Origin: Opitutus sp. GAS368
GTDB lineage: Bacteria > Verrucomicrobiota > Verrucomicrobiia > Opitutales > Opitutaceae
Direction: 5' to 3'
Length of the DNA stretch: 64,000 nt
Assembly: GCF_900104925.1 (NCBI RefSeq)
Contig: NZ_LT629735.1
Coordinates: 652,291-716,290 of the forward strand
The position numbers and the translations under genes are program-made. Below, in pieces: positions 62,264 through 64,000 of this stretch. The notes below the pieces were generated by a model. It ran no database searches and was not told where the DNA came from. It saw only the letters and a list, made by a program, of their open reading frames with translations. The number at the start of each line of letters is the position of its first letter. The first letter of the stretch is position 1.

Positions 62264-63490
62264 TCAGATCCCGAGGCCGGCCTGCCCGAACTGGACCGGG
62301 CCGGGGCCGGCGCGGCGGGACACCGTTCCCGTGCGCTGGTTGAGAACGTCGCGGGCGATCTCCGGAGTGGTGGCGCTCAGCAGCTCGGCCGCCCCGGCTT
62401 CCGCGAGCACATACCGCTCCGGACCGAGCCGGTCGACGATCTCGCCGGCCCCGCGACACGCCGCCGCACCTTCCGGGCTCCTGTTTTCAACCGTGGCAAC
62501 GATATGGCGCAGGGGGCGCAATGCCTCAAAAGGCGGCGCCCGGTCGGGAAATGCCGGCGCCGGTCTCACCGCGGACAGTTTTTCCAAACGATCCCGCGAG
62601 CCCATGGTCAGTTTCCTGCCGCACTCCGGGCAGTTTGGCCACGCGCCGAACGGCTCCTGGCAATCGCTGCACCAGTTCAGGAAATATCGGGTGAGTTCGA
62701 TGGGATATTTCAGGGTGCCTTGGATGTGTTCCGTCGAGCCAGCGCGCAGCGCGGCCATGAGCGCGTCGTAGCCGGGTTCGATGTCCAGCAGGGTGCACTC
62801 GCGGCCGATGTTTTCCAGCGAATGGGCGTCGGAACACGAGTAGAGCCCGTGCCGGTCCAGCCCCGGCACGCGGCGGCACATGGCCGGATTGGAGGTCAGC
62901 CCGGTTTCCACGGCCCAGAGATTCGGCAGCTCGTCGCCGTAGACTTCCGCGGCGGAAGTCCCGCCGCCCACCACGCCCAGCACCGAGAACCACGGGTTCA
63001 TCACGTGCGGCGCGGCGACATGGACCCGGTCGAAATCCCGGGCCCCGCGCACGAGGTCCCGGCAGGACAGCGCCAGGGTGGGCCGGCCTTCCTGCAAATC
63101 GCCTTTCTTGGCGACGCGCGCCGCGAACTCCCGCGCCACGGCAGGCGACGGAAAATAGACCAGCTGGTGGATGCCCTGCATCTCCTCCGTCCCGGGCGGG
63201 GCGCAATTCACCTCCGTGCTGAGCACAAACCGCAGCGACCGGCGCAGGGCCTCCGGCAGGCGTGCGTGCACCGCCTTCTCCATCTCCGGTTTCAGGGCGA
63301 GCAGGCCGGACCCGGCCTCCATCGTGTGCGCCTCGATCTCCGCCAGCCATTGCGGTTGCAGGCAGTCGCCGGTGCCGAGCAAATCCACCCCCTTGCGCTG
63401 CGCCCAGAGCGCGATGTTCTCCAGCGTCATCGCCGGCGACACCCCGCCGGCATGGCGGGAGTGCAGGTGGAGATCGGCGGCAAAACGCAT
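62264..63490 (-). CDS. EndoQ-like PHP-domain protein
   Basis: A 408-residue protein of the endonuclease Q group, which in archaea and some bacteria nicks DNA 5' of uracil, hypoxanthine or xanthine. PHP metal motifs are present: ADLHLHSRHAGGVSP at the start, GTGDC, STEVNC, HVMNPWFSVLG and SCSDAHSLENIGRE. The C-terminal WCSDCQEPFGAWPNCPECGR forms a four-cysteine zinc ribbon (about residues 268-290), as in EndoQ. A further 100 residues end the protein. The ATG at 63490 is chosen because the PHP strand starts there. Likely DNA repair of deaminated bases. Confidence 0.85.
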   Translation of the reverse strand: MRFAADLHLHSRHAGGVSPAMTLENIALWAQRKGVDLLGTGDCLQPQWLAEIEAHTMEAGSGLLALKPEMEKAVHARLPEALRRSLRFVLSTEVNCAPPGTEEMQGIHQLVYFPSPAVAREFAARVAKKGDLQEGRPTLALSCRDLVRGARDFDRVHVAAPHVMNPWFSVLGVVGGGTSAAEVYGDELPNLWAVETGLTSNPAMCRRVPGLDRHGLYSCSDAHSLENIGRECTLLDIEPGYDALMAALRAGSTEHIQGTLKYPIELTRYFLNWCSDCQEPFGAWPNCPECGRKLTMGSRDRLEKLSAVRPAPAFPDRAPPFEALRPLRHIVATVENRSPEGAAACRGAGEIVDRLGPERYVLAEAGAAELLSATTPEIARDVLNQRTGTVSRRAGPGPVQFGQAGLGI

Positions 63491-63541
63491 GCCTTCACCA
63501 TAAGCATCCCCGGCAAAACTCAATGCCGGCCGTGCGGCTGC

Positions 63542-63622
63542 TCAGGGCACGTGCTTGATCCGGATCCGGCGGCAGGCGATGGCGCCCTTGTCGGCCTCGC
63601 GGGCGATCGCGCCCGGCTGAGA
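63542..63622 (-). pseudogene. C-terminal relic of a DUF1080-type gene
   Basis: On the minus strand an open stretch reads PGAIAREADKGAIACRRIRI followed by KHVP and a stop at 63542-63544. This resembles the last strand of DUF1080 proteins (GAIxxRxIRIxEL). An in-frame stop at 63623-63625 cuts it off from any longer gene. It is probably the tail of a deleted gene. Confidence 0.45.
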
Positions 63623-63633
63623 TCAAAAACTCC

Positions 63634-64000
63634 TCAACCCCGTGGCGCCGTCACGACAAACTTGTCCCACGCCGCGATGAGCCGGTCGTCCGGGGTGTCG
63701 GCCGGCAAAGGCGGCACCGGCTTGTGCCGGTCGATCCACGCCACGGTGCGGCGGACGCCCTCCTCGTAGGACGTGGTGAGGCGGAACTCCGGCACGTCGC
63801 GCTTCAGCTTCGTGTTCGAATAAACGCCGTGAAACCGAAAAATCTCGTCGAGCAGCACGTAGCGCTTGGCATCGACCGCCAGCAGGAAATCGGTCGGCAG
63901 GTGCACAAGCCGGGGCTCTGGCGCGCCGATGGTCGCGGCGGTGCGCCGAACGTATTGGTCCCACGTGACCACCTCGTCGGCCACGGCGTTATAGGCCTGG
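63634..64000 (-). CDS. NAD-dependent epimerase/dehydratase family protein, 3' part
   Basis: The last 122 codons of a gene whose start lies beyond the window. The segment AYNAVADEVVTWDQYV is the typical late part of extended short-chain dehydrogenases in which the product or cofactor domain meets the substrate domain. It is followed by VHLPTDFLLAVDAKRY and the C-terminal TTSYEEGVRRTVAWIDRH. The Rossmann GxxGxxG and YxxxK motifs are outside the window. Likely a sugar-nucleotide epimerase or isoflavone-reductase-like enzyme. Confidence 0.8.
   Translation of the reverse strand, partial: QAYNAVADEVVTWDQYVRRTAATIGAPEPRLVHLPTDFLLAVDAKRYVLLDEIFRFHGVYSNTKLKRDVPEFRLTTSYEEGVRRTVAWIDRHKPVPPLPADTPDDRLIAAWDKFVVTAPRG

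Overview
The window reads as a chromosomal stretch of a GC-rich Gram-negative bacterium, most likely a verrucomicrobium near Opitutaceae. This rests on gene content, not a phylogenetic marker: a GldA/F/G-type ABC module with a DUF4340 partner, DUF1080 and sulfatase-like proteins, a TonB-dependent receptor, KdsA (LPS), an EndoQ-type PHP protein, and an exceptional density of intergenic palindromes. There are no rRNA genes, no CRISPR array, no classical insertion sequence and no prophage. One tRNA, Leu(CAA), is present.

Layout. 1-2.3 kb: 3' end of a secreted GH16 glucanase, tRNA-Leu on the minus strand, a zinc alcohol dehydrogenase. 2.4-7.5 kb: secreted amidohydrolase, rsmE, a secreted M14 peptidase. 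7.5-10.7 kb (minus): pyrG, kdsA and a lipoyl/E3-binding-domain protein with no catalytic domain. 10.8-13.6 kb: a small DUF6941-like protein, a PfkB kinase and two related secreted proteins. 13.6-20.7 kb: a small conserved protein, birA, then the GldA-GldF-GldG-DUF4340 cluster. 20.7-24 kb: a REP-associated tyrosine transposase (RAYT) framed by its palindromes, then an AsmA-like protein. 24.1-28.1 kb: a 1313-residue hybrid histidine kinase. 28.2-30.2 kb: a sulfatase-fold protein lacking catalytic residues, two broken copies of its 5' end, and a hicBA pair between them. 30.4-40.9 kb: asparaginase-like, DUF1080, CaCA-like exchanger, glycosyltransferase, a two-gene membrane/coiled-coil unit, def, PduO-type cobalamin adenosyltransferase, DUF6580. 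40.9-46.7 kb: GAF/PAS adenylate cyclase with an overlapping coiled-coil gene, PhoH/PIN ATPase, two hypotheticals. 46.8-56.2 kb: YcaQ-like protein, recQ, M20 peptidase, a stand-alone MmeI C-terminal-like protein, DUF885 protein, BtuB-type receptor. 56.5-64 kb: cobalamin riboswitch, metH, a DUF1826-like protein, an AHSA1 protein, EndoQ-like protein and the end of an NAD-dependent epimerase.

The dominant theme is repeats. More than a dozen sequence-unrelated palindromic families occupy most intergenic gaps. They often begin within 0-5 nt of a stop codon and are sometimes nested in one another. They also occur inside open reading frames: all three interdomain linkers of MetH, the YcaQ-like protein, the lipoyl protein and the sulfatase-like protein. 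A single RAYT is the only candidate mobilising enzyme visible.

A second theme is vitamin B12: metH, a riboswitch-preceded outer-membrane receptor and a cobalamin adenosyltransferase are all in the window. Two repeats separate the riboswitch from its receptor gene.
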